Below, one piece after another: positions 43,645 through 52,861 of a stretch of DNA of 64,000 nucleotides. Location: positions 930,001-994,000 of the forward strand of contig NZ_CP028136.1 of assembly GCF_003024155.1 (NCBI RefSeq), given 5' to 3'. A model generated the notes under the pieces. That model saw only the letters and a list, made by a program, of their open reading frames with translations, was not told the DNA's origin and ran no database searches. The position numbers and the translations under genes were made by a program. The stretch is from Christiangramia fulva (lineage in GTDB: Bacteria; Bacteroidota; Bacteroidia; Flavobacteriales; Flavobacteriaceae). Each line of letters opens with the position of its first letter. Within the stretch, counting starts at the first letter, position 1.

Positions 43645-44799
43645 TTAATAATTTCGTAAATAACTAAAAATCTCTTTTAATTTTTTTTCCTTTCGAGCCT
43701 TTCCTTTAATTCCAAATAAAGGTTGAATAATTTCAATCTTCAATATAATCCTGTCGTATATGAAAAAAGTAATCCCAAAAGTTAGAATTACCATAAGAGT
43801 GAATTTAGTAAATAAGTTCCATTCAAGATTTTGAAAGAAATATGCAACTACAACGATTATAGTTTGGTGTAAAATATAAAACGGGTATACAGCTCTGTTA
43901 GCATAAGATAGAGACTGTCGTGATTTATTAAGGTATTTCGAAGCATAACCGAATAAGGTCAACATCCAACTACCTGTATTAATGACACTGATAAATGGCT
44001 CTATAACAACAGTGTTAGGCATCTGTATTTTAACGCAAAGTAATATTGTAAAAGAGATAATTGCTAAGGCTAAAAGCTTTCTTCGATCTCTTTGAACTGT
44101 TTTCCAAAAAACTTCTCCAACTGATATAAACAGAAAACCATAAAAAAACAACAACAAGTTATATCCAATCGTAAACCAATCATTAATAAAAAAGAAGGTC
44201 TGGGGAAACTGCGGTTTTAAAAAAATTTCCGCTAAAAGTAATGGGAAAACAAACAAAAAAAATCCAGTAGATTTCCTTAAAACTAATTTTGAATAATTAA
44301 CCAAAATATTATTTCTATGGCTTCTTAGATAAATGAATATGGGAGTCAATAATAGCGAGAAACATAGAAGGTAAGGCAGAAACCATAAATGATGCCAGCT
44401 TAAATTCCCATGCGGATAGAGTCCGGTGTTCCACATGGTACGAAGAAATAGAAGATAGCTCCCAGAAAATTGGCCTTTCGAAATTCTTTCCAAATATATT
44501 TGGGGAGGTACAATTATTAGAATTCCAAATATTAAGGGAATTAATAACCTCTTTAACCTCTCCTTTATAAATTGTAAACCTGTACGTTTTGCCAGAGCAT
44601 AAGAGGTTCCCATTCCAGAAATAACAAATAAAATTGGCAAGCGCCATTGGTTAATAAAAATCATTGGAATTTCTAACCAGGGATATAATTTATTATTTTT
44701 AATATGCCAATCCCATGGCACAAAAAACATTCCTATATGATAAAAAATAAGTAATCCGAAAACAATTACTCTAAGCCAATCTAAATCGTATCTACGCAT
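43645..44799 (-). CDS. Acyltransferase 3 family membrane protein
   Basis: A 385-residue integral membrane protein with about ten helices. Family marks are RRYDLDWLRVIVFGLLIFYHIGMFF (the DxxR-x-x-A-like start and conserved His), WRLPILFVISGMG and LSWHHLWFLPYLL. Members O-acylate sugars, glucans or peptides at the cell surface; succinyl or acetyl groups are typical. The ATG at 44799 is preferred over a TTG at 44835. A LytTR regulator gene lies 90 bases upstream on the same strand. Confidence 0.88.
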   Translation of the reverse strand: MRRYDLDWLRVIVFGLLIFYHIGMFFVPWDWHIKNNKLYPWLEIPMIFINQWRLPILFVISGMGTSYALAKRTGLQFIKERLKRLLIPLIFGILIIVPPQIYLERISKGQFSGSYLLFLRTMWNTGLYPHGNLSWHHLWFLPYLLCFSLLLTPIFIYLRSHRNNILVNYSKLVLRKSTGFFLFVFPLLLAEIFLKPQFPQTFFFINDWFTIGYNLLLFFYGFLFISVGEVFWKTVQRDRRKLLALAIISFTILLCVKIQMPNTVVIEPFISVINTGSWMLTLFGYASKYLNKSRQSLSYANRAVYPFYILHQTIIVVVAYFFQNLEWNLFTKFTLMVILTFGITFFIYDRIILKIEIIQPLFGIKGKARKEKKLKEIFSYLRNY

Positions 44800-44890
44800 A
44801 ACAAAATAATTTATGCGGCAAATGTAAAATCTCAACTCACTCGAAAACTGAGATTGTTACTAATAACAAGTTCTTGTGATGAATTGCAAC

Positions 44891-45760
44891 CTATTGATAC
44901 TTAAACTGGTTATAGACGACGTTGAATTTTTTTAAATTACTTCGGGAGACCGGTATTTGAATATCTGTATTATTAAGTAGAATAGAATAACCTTGCGCAT
45001 TTCCAGAAATTTTCTCAATCTTATTAAGATTTAGAAGATACGAACGATGAGTTTTAACGATCCAACTACAATTTTTTAATTGGTCTTCTAGTTCTTTTAA
45101 ACTAATTCTTTTTACTTCTTTTGTTAATTGGAGGTCTTCTCCTTCCAAAACAAATTCTACATAATTCCCTTCTGCTTTTGCAAACATTAATTTTTCAACA
45201 TTTAAATCGAAGGTGTCTATTTGTGTTTGGGTGTGAATCCTGAAAGTTTTTGAGGTGATAGTATGCTCAAAGGGCGAAGCTCCTAATTTGGCAGCTTTCT
45301 TTGAATTACTTTTATATAATCTGATAAAGTTTAATGGGATTATAAAGAGAATCAATAATATTCCTACTAACCAGGTATGTAATATTTCTTCCCATAAATA
45401 AAATATGGAAATATTATCAGGATTATTATAAATAATAGGCCTGATTAGATAATTGCCAAATCCAACTAATAGCAAAAGAAATATGAGATGAGTAATTTCT
45501 TTTCCCAAATTCCATTTTTCTTCTTCAGGTCTTAAATTATTTATAGAGAAGTATATAAAGAATAGGAATGCAGCAACTAACCCATGAATTGAACATATAA
45601 AAAAGAAATTGAATACATGTTCAGAAGAGTTGACATTAAAAGGCTCAAATAAATAGGTAAAAAAAAAGAAAAATGTAAAAACAATTAGAGTTTCTAATGG
45701 AAGGTCCTTTTGGTTGTAATAATAGGTATATGGCTGCTTTAAGGTATGAATTAATTTCAT
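44891..45760 (-). CDS. Membrane-bound LytTR-type transcription regulator
   Basis: A 289-residue protein with four predicted transmembrane helices (about 23-40, 53-70, 88-106 and 125-146) and a C-terminal LytTR DNA-binding domain (about 185-285). The domain shows EKLMFAKAEGNYVEFVLEG, KRISLKELEDQL and VKTHRSYLLNLNKIEKI. There is no response-regulator receiver domain, so the membrane part may sense the signal itself. It precedes the acyltransferase gene and may control it. ATG start at 45760. Confidence 0.88.
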   Translation of the reverse strand: MKLIHTLKQPYTYYYNQKDLPLETLIVFTFFFFFTYLFEPFNVNSSEHVFNFFFICSIHGLVAAFLFFIYFSINNLRPEEEKWNLGKEITHLIFLLLLVGFGNYLIRPIIYNNPDNISIFYLWEEILHTWLVGILLILFIIPLNFIRLYKSNSKKAAKLGASPFEHTITSKTFRIHTQTQIDTFDLNVEKLMFAKAEGNYVEFVLEGEDLQLTKEVKRISLKELEDQLKNCSWIVKTHRSYLLNLNKIEKISGNAQGYSILLNNTDIQIPVSRSNLKKFNVVYNQFKYQ

Positions 45761-45853
45761 TGATAGAAAAATAATCCCAAAAGTAGTTAATTTAGGCTAA
45801 AGAAGAGAAGACCAATGAGCGGGGGCATTTAACCTGAAATAGCCACGATAAAA

Positions 45854-45918
45854 TCTGACAGTTAAGAATTATATTTAAAGTAGTTAAAAGATAAATATTA
45901 ATCCTTAAAACTGTCAGA
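45854..45918 (+). promoter_or_regulatory. Hairpin formed by the left IS end and a repeat at the transposase start
   Basis: TCTGACAGTT (45854-45863) pairs perfectly with AACTGTCAGA (45909-45918), which touches the ATG at 45919. A message reading in from outside would contain both arms and could hide the start; a message starting inside the element would not. Confidence 0.5.
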
Positions 45919-47109
45919 ATGAATACAGAAACAAAGGTAATTAAATCTAAGGTAGGTTTATTACAACTCGCAGAACAATTAGGGAACGTATCCCAGGCCT
46001 GTAAACTTTTCGGATATAGCAGGGACAGCTTCTATCGTTTTAAAGATCTTTACGATCAGGGAGGAGAACTAGCATTACGAGAACTGAACCGAAGAAAGCC
46101 TAATCTAAAGAAAAGAATTGAAGAAGAGGTAGAAAAGGCAGTAGTACAGATTGCTTTTGATTATCCTGCCTTTGGGCAACTTCGAGCTTCAAATGAACTG
46201 AAGAAGAAAGGTGTTTTTATTTCACCGGCAGGTGTGAGATGTGTTTGGCTGCGCAATGACCTGGAAACTTTTAAAAAGAGATTAAAGTATTTAGAAGCCA
46301 GGATGTCTCAAGATGGATTGGTTCTCACAGAATCTCAGCTTACTGCCCTGGAAAAGGCTAAGGAAGAAAAGAAAGCTCACGGAGAGATAGAAACTCATCA
46401 TCCCGGTTATCTTAGGGCCCAGGATACCTATTATGTGGGAACCATCAAAGGAGTTGGAAGGATCTATCAGCAGACTTTTATTGATACCTATTGCAAGGTT
46501 GCTCACGCTAAACTTTATGATCGTAAAAATGCTTTGGTGGCTGCAGATATGCTAAATGACCGGGTACTGCCCTTCTATGAAGAGCAAGAACTACGACTTT
46601 TGAGGATCCTAACAGATAGGGGCACCGAATTCTGTGGTCATAGAGAGCATCACGAGTATCAGCTTTACCTGGCTATTGAAGATATAGACCATACAAAAAC
46701 TAAGGCTAAAAGCCCACAGACCAATGGAATCTGTGAACGCTTCCACAGAACAATCCAGGACGAGTTCTACGCCATTGCATTTAGGAAAAAGATCTATGCT
46801 TCCATTGAGGAAATACAGGCAGATCTGGATGTTTGGTTAGAATACTACAACAATGAAAGAACCCATTCTGGAAAACATTGTTTTGGAAAAACTCCGATGC
46901 AAACATTGCTTGATAGTAAACATTTGGCTGATGAAAAAATGCTGGATTTACAATCCGAAAACTTCGTACCTTTAATAGAGGCAGGTAAAGCGGAAACAGG
47001 CTCTGGTGGAGATCAACCTGTCAGGAATAACCTGTCTGATGACTGGAATGGTCAAGGGGCTCCAAACGAGCCCCTAAATCAGAATTATTCCAAGAGTCAA
47101 AATGCCTAA
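45919..47109 (+). CDS. IS481-family DDE transposase
   Basis: A 396-residue transposase with an N-terminal helix-turn-helix (LLQLAEQLGNVSQACKLFGYSRDSFYRFK, about 14-42) and an rve-type catalytic domain. The acidic residues appear in order: Asp in RAQDTYYVGTIKGVG or FIDTYCK, Asp in LTDRGTEFCG near 235, and Glu in SPQTNGICERFHRTIQ near 270. WLEYYNNERTHSGKHCFGKTPMQTL closes the domain. The gene is intact and the element may be active. Its ATG directly follows an inverted copy of the left terminal repeat. Confidence 0.92.
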   Translation: MNTETKVIKSKVGLLQLAEQLGNVSQACKLFGYSRDSFYRFKDLYDQGGELALRELNRRKPNLKKRIEEEVEKAVVQIAFDYPAFGQLRASNELKKKGVFISPAGVRCVWLRNDLETFKKRLKYLEARMSQDGLVLTESQLTALEKAKEEKKAHGEIETHHPGYLRAQDTYYVGTIKGVGRIYQQTFIDTYCKVAHAKLYDRKNALVAADMLNDRVLPFYEEQELRLLRILTDRGTEFCGHREHHEYQLYLAIEDIDHTKTKAKSPQTNGICERFHRTIQDEFYAIAFRKKIYASIEEIQADLDVWLEYYNNERTHSGKHCFGKTPMQTLLDSKHLADEKMLDLQSENFVPLIEAGKAETGSGGDQPVRNNLSDDWNGQGAPNEPLNQNYSKSQNA

Positions 47110-47152
47110 AAAAACTCTTAACTGTCAGACAAAATCGGAGCTATTACAAATA

Positions 47153-47251
47153 ATGAAAAACGGTAATGTCTATCCTAAATGGGCGGTAATTATTTTTGTT
47201 ATTTCATTATTTATAAATTTTGCGTTCGTATTATATTTATTAATTGTCTGA
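47153..47251 (+). CDS. Possible 32-residue hydrophobic peptide beside the IS
   Basis: The frame reads MKNGNVYPKWAVIIFVISLF followed by a hydrophobic end LYLLIV, one likely membrane helix. It lies between two arms of an inverted repeat, TGTCAGACAA (47123-47132) and TTGTCTGACA (47244-47253); its stop is inside the right arm. It could be a real small membrane peptide, a remnant or chance. Confidence 0.25.
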   Translation: MKNGNVYPKWAVIIFVISLFINFAFVLYLLIV

Positions 47252-47338
47252 CATTTATTTGATTTTTTTACACTTGGCTTCAAATGAAAAAAAGTTATTT
47301 GAATTTAAAACCATAAGATTTTTCTTTAATTAAATGAG

Positions 47339-49279
47339 TTATAATTTTTTAGTTAGAAGTGAAATAAAGCTCGCCTTTTCCGCTTCGAATTTTAGCTCTC
47401 CATTCTTTACAATAAGTGTTTTCCCCTTTTTAAATGAATCATCACTATTAGTAGTATACACATTAAATTTTTTAACCTGTTCCGGGATTCCTTTAATGAC
47501 AAAGCTTCTTCGATTCCCTTCATTTACCATATGGATCGCATAATTACTGTGTCCATCTCCCAAAGCAGTAGCGGTGACCAAACGATCCTTGGTGTTTATG
47601 GGCAAAATTTGAAGCCCTTTTGGAGTAGTGCCAAGCTGCTTCAAATTGAAAAAGCGCTGGGTAGGATGCAAATCTTCGTCATTATTCCCAAAAACTCCTC
47701 CGCCGGACAAAATTGAATAATCTGAAGTTAACTGCCACTGCAAAATACTCAGTGGCTGGGCATATTTCAGGATTTTTAAATACACTCTAATTTCTTCCAG
47801 AGCATAGCCCGGTTCCTGAAAGATTTCAGGGTAACGCCAGGCTCCCGCATCGATACTGCCCTCACCAACGAAAAGAGGCTCCTTAACCCGGTTTGAAATA
47901 TCAAACCACTTTATGAGATTCTCTCTGCTGTAACCCCTCCAGGAATGAAAAGAAACCCCGCCAATGTACGGAAGACTTTCGGGATTTATAGAGGCTAGTT
48001 CCGTGAAATCATATCCGTTCGCATCTGCCGTATCACCCAGGAGAAGCTTGGTTTCCAACCCGGCTTTTTTAAAATACTCACCAAGTTCCGCGATCAACTG
48101 CTCTTGTTCCTCGGGAGTTTGCCTTACATCAATGCCGAGATCAGATTCGTTGAAGGAAAACATCTTCACCTTAACTCCATATTCTTCTTTAAGATATTTG
48201 ATGTATGAAGTAATTGACTCGTAAATTTTTTCTTTTTGCGAGGGGTCTAACTGATTCCCTCGACTGCCATCGAGATTGACTCCCTTTGTCAACGCCCCTT
48301 TTACCGCCCACTGCGGAGGAAACCAGGTGGCCAGGATTACGGGAATTCCTTTTTTATCAAGGCGCTGTGCCAGTTCCATGGCTGCTTTTACTTTGGGATC
48401 CAGTGTTCCTTTTTTTGCGTCTGTCAACGGATTTTTCAAGGTATCGGGATCCCACTGTCGCCAGGGGAGTTCTACTCTGGCCCAGCTTACCGGTAAATTC
48501 TCTAGGGCATAATCTATCACGTCGGGATCTACCTTTGGATTTTGCAGCCTGAAATTACCGCCAATCCCGTCAAATTTTTTTCCGGGCTGGGAGGGATAGA
48601 GTTTCAAAGTAACTGGTGAATTCCCACTGCCTCCGGAAACTTCCATCTCAAAGTCCTTTTGGTAAGTGCTATCCTTAGACATTTCTCCGTTTGCTATAGC
48701 GAAATTCAGGATAGCTTGTTCCTTTTCCCTGGTAATGCTGAATTCCACAGGAGATGAAGGTCTTATCGTTATTTTTCCTATTCCCGACTGGAGCGCCACC
48801 TCATTTACAATATTTTTATACATTAAGTTTTTAAAACCTTTTTCCGAAAGGCTGTCCAGCCTCATCGTGCTAAGCGGCTCAATGGTTAGTTTGCCATCCT
48901 TTAAAAAGCTCTGCGGCAGTTTTATCCTGAAATAAGCTCCGTTAACAAGGGTGTCTTTAGTGCTTTGAAGGCTTACATTTATATTAACCGATTTTTCTTT
49001 CGAAATTATCGACTCTCGCCAGTGGAAATTTTTCATTTCATATTCGAAAATCTTTTCATTTCCCTCGCGGTGAAAACTGGTTTTCTGCCCTTCCTTCCGG
49101 GTTTCCCAGGAATCATTCCACTGATTTAACAATAACAAACTGGTCTCAAATTCCAAAAAACCATCTTCCGTACGAATACCCTTAAGATTTCCCCAGGTTT
49201 CAAATTCGGCCTGGGAAAAAATCTGCTGGTAAAAACCAAAAAAAACTATAAGTATTAAAAACCTAATTTTTAATTCCAT
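47339..49279 (-). CDS. GH30-like clan GH-A glycoside hydrolase, secreted
   Basis: A 646-residue enzyme with a signal peptide (ends IFSQ near residue 23). An N-terminal beta domain (about 25-230) is followed by a TIM barrel starting KFDGIGGNFRLQ, which resembles the GH30 'FdGfGgs' start. The acid/base Glu is probably in MFSFNESDLG and the nucleophile in PLFVGEGSIDAG, spaced as in clan GH-A. A beta-sandwich closes the protein. The substrate is unknown; its place after the GH26 gene suggests mannan or mixed plant glycans. The family number is a guess: it could be a distant GH5 or GH30 member. Its start overlaps the GH26 gene end by 17 bases. Confidence 0.75.
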   Translation of the reverse strand: MELKIRFLILIVFFGFYQQIFSQAEFETWGNLKGIRTEDGFLEFETSLLLLNQWNDSWETRKEGQKTSFHREGNEKIFEYEMKNFHWRESIISKEKSVNINVSLQSTKDTLVNGAYFRIKLPQSFLKDGKLTIEPLSTMRLDSLSEKGFKNLMYKNIVNEVALQSGIGKITIRPSSPVEFSITREKEQAILNFAIANGEMSKDSTYQKDFEMEVSGGSGNSPVTLKLYPSQPGKKFDGIGGNFRLQNPKVDPDVIDYALENLPVSWARVELPWRQWDPDTLKNPLTDAKKGTLDPKVKAAMELAQRLDKKGIPVILATWFPPQWAVKGALTKGVNLDGSRGNQLDPSQKEKIYESITSYIKYLKEEYGVKVKMFSFNESDLGIDVRQTPEEQEQLIAELGEYFKKAGLETKLLLGDTADANGYDFTELASINPESLPYIGGVSFHSWRGYSRENLIKWFDISNRVKEPLFVGEGSIDAGAWRYPEIFQEPGYALEEIRVYLKILKYAQPLSILQWQLTSDYSILSGGGVFGNNDEDLHPTQRFFNLKQLGTTPKGLQILPINTKDRLVTATALGDGHSNYAIHMVNEGNRRSFVIKGIPEQVKKFNVYTTNSDDSFKKGKTLIVKNGELKFEAEKASFISLLTKKL

Positions 49280-50243
49280 CCCTGTTTATCGTCTTAGAAA
49301 AATTATAAATCTCTTTTACACGCTCCTTGCTGTTAGCAGTTGTAAGCCAGTTGGACCAGACCATGAACCACGACCATTTTGGCTGCTTCTCCAAAATATT
49401 GGTTTTAGGCAATTCGCCTACTTCCCCCAGCGCTATTGGTTTCCCATCGGCAAGTTCGAGCAAAGACTCATAATCTTTTTGCTCATAATCGTAATGATAA
49501 ACATCGGTTGCAAGGACATCCACATAGTCTGCTCCTGGATAAAAATCGAGGTAATCGTAGGCCTCATCAAAAGGAATGTCCCGCGGCGCATTGGCATTCC
49601 ACACCCAAATCAAATTATTAAGTTTATGATAATTGGTAAGCCTGTCATAAAGCATTTTCCAGAGTTTTTTGTAGCCTTCGGGATTATTCCCCCACCAAAA
49701 CCAGACTCCGTTCATCTCATGGTAAGGTCTCCACAATACCGGTACGCCTGCCTTTTGCAATTCTATGAGATGGGAAGCGAGGTTATCTACCTGCTCAAGC
49801 CATTTGATATGAATTTTGGTTCCCGGCTCCATCAGCTCTTGCCATTTTTTATCGTTAAATTCATTCTGTACGCTAGTACTCCAACCGTAGGGAGGATCAT
49901 CACCTGGCCTTCCAACATGCCACATCAGGGTAATGATGGCTCCTTTTTTATGATTTTCAATGGCTGCCTGTACGGTGCGAGGACCGGGATCTGTCTTACC
50001 ATTCCAGTAAAAATCGGTTCCCAAAATGGAAGGGTATTTTCCGGTAATGTTATACGCTAGATCGTAAAACTCATCGGGTGATTCGTTATAGCTGTGCTGT
50101 CCCGATAAAATTTTACCGTCCAATGAATAAATATAATTCAGTAAATCTCGGGCTTCCTCGGAAGCATTGGGATTAACCGGTTTCTGGGCGAAACAGCAAA
50201 TTGTGGAAAACAAAATACCCAGAGTAATAATTAGCTTTTTCAT
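49263..50243 (-). CDS. GH26 endo-beta-1,4-mannanase
   Basis: Cleaves beta-1,4-mannan backbones. 326 residues: signal peptide (ends CCFAQ near residue 20) and one GH26 barrel. The acid/base Glu is in WRPYHEMNGVWFWWG near residue 170 and the nucleophile Glu in IALGEVGELP near 275; GKILSGQHSY and the WHVGRPG loop also fit GH26. There is no carbohydrate-binding module and no lipobox, so it is periplasmic or secreted. It overlaps the GH9 gene end by four bases and the GH30-like start by 17, so the three form one operon. Confidence 0.93.
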   Translation of the reverse strand: MKKLIITLGILFSTICCFAQKPVNPNASEEARDLLNYIYSLDGKILSGQHSYNESPDEFYDLAYNITGKYPSILGTDFYWNGKTDPGPRTVQAAIENHKKGAIITLMWHVGRPGDDPPYGWSTSVQNEFNDKKWQELMEPGTKIHIKWLEQVDNLASHLIELQKAGVPVLWRPYHEMNGVWFWWGNNPEGYKKLWKMLYDRLTNYHKLNNLIWVWNANAPRDIPFDEAYDYLDFYPGADYVDVLATDVYHYDYEQKDYESLLELADGKPIALGEVGELPKTNILEKQPKWSWFMVWSNWLTTANSKERVKEIYNFSKTINRDGIKN

Positions 50244-52723
50244 GGCTTTTCGTTTAACAGTTTATCTGCCGCAAGCACCAGAAAGAGATAATCGGTGGTT
50301 CCCCCGCCCAGTACATATTCCGTTTGTTGCCATAAGAAAGACCATTCCAGCAATTCAGGGAAATCGGGTCGTATCAGGGCAGTGCCGGAACCTATTCCAC
50401 CGGGAATAAAAGAAAAATCGCCGCGGTTCATCCCATAGGCCTGTGTAATGGAGCGTGCCCCTACACCTGAAGCAAAAGAAGAGGTATTCACGCCAGGATG
50501 CGCTCCCAGAATGAAATTCAGCGCATCAAGCAGGTACTTTTCAGGAAAAACTTCGGGATAGCTGGTATGCAAAAAATATTGTTTCATTCCAAAATTCTGA
50601 ATTCCCCAACCGGCACCCCAGATATTGGGTTCATAAGGAACGCCATAGGGTGTTTTTTCACCTTCTGCCTCTATGGTTTTATAATAATTCCTGGCAGCTT
50701 CCTGCATGGCCGTGGTAAATTTTTTATTACCGATGAGTGAAAGGATGGGCCCGATTCTCCAGCCGGTATCACCGAAATTGGAAATAATATCATCCTTATT
50801 TTTTAATATGAAATCGGCGTACTTTTCTTCCCTGGTTGTTTGCAGCAGTTCTGCCGCCAGGTCTACTTTATCGAGAGAGGAATTACTGTTGACGCTATTC
50901 CAGGTTTCACGGGCAATTTGCAGGCATTTGGCTGCCAGTTCGGGGTCATATTCTTTTAAAACACGTGCAGAAGCGGCCAGGGCAGCGGCCGTGGCAAGCT
51001 CTCTGGGAGGATTGTTCTCCGTGAATACCCCCCGATCGTCGGAACCTCCTTGATTTTGGGTGGTATCATTCGGTTTTTTTTCAGAATAAATCTTGTTATC
51101 GGTTTGGTTCACGGGATCGCCCAGCAGAACATACTGTCGCTTGGTAGGGGAGATTATGCCCCTGTAAAATCGGCCTAAGGATTCATACCCACCCACAATC
51201 GAAAGCGCTCCATGTTCAATTTGCTGAATGATATCTGGGATGCCGTCGGGTTGCAGGATTTCCACCAGCCTATTTTTCTCATCGATGCTGGTATTATCAT
51301 ACTGTACATCAAAGATTTCGTAAATATGCGTCAGTCCCTGAATCGTTGAAGCCTGGGACTCCACCCTCAGATCGTAATCGCCGGCATCATGCCAGCCACC
51401 AATGTTCAGGCCGGGAACGTGCTCCCCGCCTTTATATTTAGTGAGTGTTTCGTGCCCCTGAAGATAGCCGTCAAAATGATTGGTATCCACGGGGGCCATG
51501 CGGGCATCATCCATGTGGCAGAGGCCATGCCACACCTTATAGCGGTCGTTTACACGCATGTGGCACATTTGAACCGGCAGAAAATATTCCAGGGTGGGCT
51601 GCCAGACACCTCTTTTATAAACGTCTTTACTGATCTTAAACGGCACGGTAGTAAAACCGGAATATTTTATCACGTACATCCCGGGTTCCTTCACTTCACT
51701 GAAATCGAAGGTGAAATATTTATACCGCAAAAAATTGCCCCATTTTTCAGGTTTTTTAGACAATACTTCGGAATAACCGCCTTCAGGTTCAATTTTCATC
51801 AAGTGAACCGGCTGCGGATCGGTAGTGTTTTTATCGGTTTCGATGACTGCTTTTTTCTCCTGCCCGGGATGGTAACCAACCTGGGAAATTTGAACTACCG
51901 GCTGATAGGTATAATCTTTTAAAGCGTTCGGTGTTACCAGCCATTCAACGGCTCCTTTGGTCTTTCCGGGGGGAACGAGTGAGCGCACGACATACCAGCC
52001 ATTGCTGTGAATGGCTCTTCCGTCCAGCAATTCAAGCTTATTTTCTCCCAGATTCTGAATAGTCAGCGTTTGTGCCGGAGTGCCCGGCGCCACGACAAGT
52101 TTTTTCCCTATGGCTAATGGCTGAAGCCGGTATTCGTCGTCTTCATTGTAAAATCCGGGACCATCGGCCTGCCGGGGGAAAATTCCGAATTCATCATCCA
52201 TATAGAACGACTTGCCAAATAAAATTCCCGGAAACAGTTCAATATTCAGCCCCACTTTTCCCACCCAGTCTTCCGGTAATGGTTCATCGAGGTCTATGAT
52301 GATCTTAAAGGATTTTCCCTCTGGTTTGACTTTAAGAGTATAGCTTAAATTCAAATCCGGATAAATTATGGGATTGAAACCGGTACGGTTTTTTGAAGAA
52401 TCGGGATACTGCATTCGCACACTGATGATCTTTTCCTGCCTATCCACCTTTCGCTGGCCCACCTTCGGAACCGGCTGCCACTGCCCGGGCGCAGGCTCCA
52501 GCCGAAGATCCCCATTGGTAGCCACGCGCAATCCATTTTGAATGATCCCCACACCGCCCTGATGGCTTTCCGGATAGAAATCGTGAGCGAGCATGACATT
52601 AGCCCCACGTCTTTCCAGGTATTCCTGATCGTTTATATGAAAATCGTCAAGAGTATCAGCCTGATTTTGAGCATTTGCAACACAGATCCCGGCAAAGACA
52701 AAAAAGAACAAAAAACGACTCAT
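50240..52723 (-). CDS. GH9 glycoside hydrolase (endo-/exo-beta-glucanase type)
   Basis: An 827-residue secreted enzyme: signal peptide (ends ANAQ near 19), an unassigned N-terminal beta region to about 280, an Ig-like CelD_N domain (about 285-380, QISQVGYHPGQEKKAVIET) and the (alpha/alpha)6 GH9 domain. Catalytic sites are GGWHDAGDYDLRV near 450 (nucleophile Asp pair) and WQQTEYVLGGGTTDYLF near 805 (acid Glu). In a mannan locus it most likely cuts the glucose links of glucomannan; this is inference. First gene of the GH9-GH26-GH30-like operon. Confidence 0.92.
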   Translation of the reverse strand: MSRFLFFFVFAGICVANAQNQADTLDDFHINDQEYLERRGANVMLAHDFYPESHQGGVGIIQNGLRVATNGDLRLEPAPGQWQPVPKVGQRKVDRQEKIISVRMQYPDSSKNRTGFNPIIYPDLNLSYTLKVKPEGKSFKIIIDLDEPLPEDWVGKVGLNIELFPGILFGKSFYMDDEFGIFPRQADGPGFYNEDDEYRLQPLAIGKKLVVAPGTPAQTLTIQNLGENKLELLDGRAIHSNGWYVVRSLVPPGKTKGAVEWLVTPNALKDYTYQPVVQISQVGYHPGQEKKAVIETDKNTTDPQPVHLMKIEPEGGYSEVLSKKPEKWGNFLRYKYFTFDFSEVKEPGMYVIKYSGFTTVPFKISKDVYKRGVWQPTLEYFLPVQMCHMRVNDRYKVWHGLCHMDDARMAPVDTNHFDGYLQGHETLTKYKGGEHVPGLNIGGWHDAGDYDLRVESQASTIQGLTHIYEIFDVQYDNTSIDEKNRLVEILQPDGIPDIIQQIEHGALSIVGGYESLGRFYRGIISPTKRQYVLLGDPVNQTDNKIYSEKKPNDTTQNQGGSDDRGVFTENNPPRELATAAALAASARVLKEYDPELAAKCLQIARETWNSVNSNSSLDKVDLAAELLQTTREEKYADFILKNKDDIISNFGDTGWRIGPILSLIGNKKFTTAMQEAARNYYKTIEAEGEKTPYGVPYEPNIWGAGWGIQNFGMKQYFLHTSYPEVFPEKYLLDALNFILGAHPGVNTSSFASGVGARSITQAYGMNRGDFSFIPGGIGSGTALIRPDFPELLEWSFLWQQTEYVLGGGTTDYLFLVLAADKLLNEKP

Positions 52724-52861
52724 TGAATTGGTTTTAGAAAATAAAACTACTTGAATAGCCTGCCCGGCCTTAATACTTTTTTATCTATTCCTTATAGGAT
52801 TTTTTCAGGATAGCAACTTATTCTCCCGCTTCGCATATATTTAAACTAAATCTTATTCAGA

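Larger units (their letters stand above)
45854..47129. mobile_element. IS481-family insertion sequence
   Basis: One transposase gene between perfect 14-bp inverted ends TCTGACAGTTAAGA (45854-45867) and TCTTAACTGTCAGA (47116-47129), 1276 bp in all. No convincing target duplication is seen; AAAATC occurs at 45850-45855 and 47131-47136, but it overlaps the left end, so it is weak evidence. A further TTGTCTGACA copy at 47244 leaves some doubt about the right border. Confidence 0.75.

Noticed and set aside
45850..47136. AAAATC on both sides of the IS481 as a target duplication
   Set aside because: The left copy overlaps the terminal repeat and the right copy lies one base beyond it, so the positions are not symmetric about the ends.
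32247..47338. Search for a second copy of the tRNA-Leu 3' end as the right attachment site
   Set aside because: Only partial matches such as ACCTCGAGAAGT near 38680, inside the giant gene, were seen; none is long enough or well placed.
49479..51922. Plus-strand frames of up to 193 codons opposite the GH26 and GH9 genes
   Set aside because: Opposite-strand shadows of genes with clear catalytic motifs.
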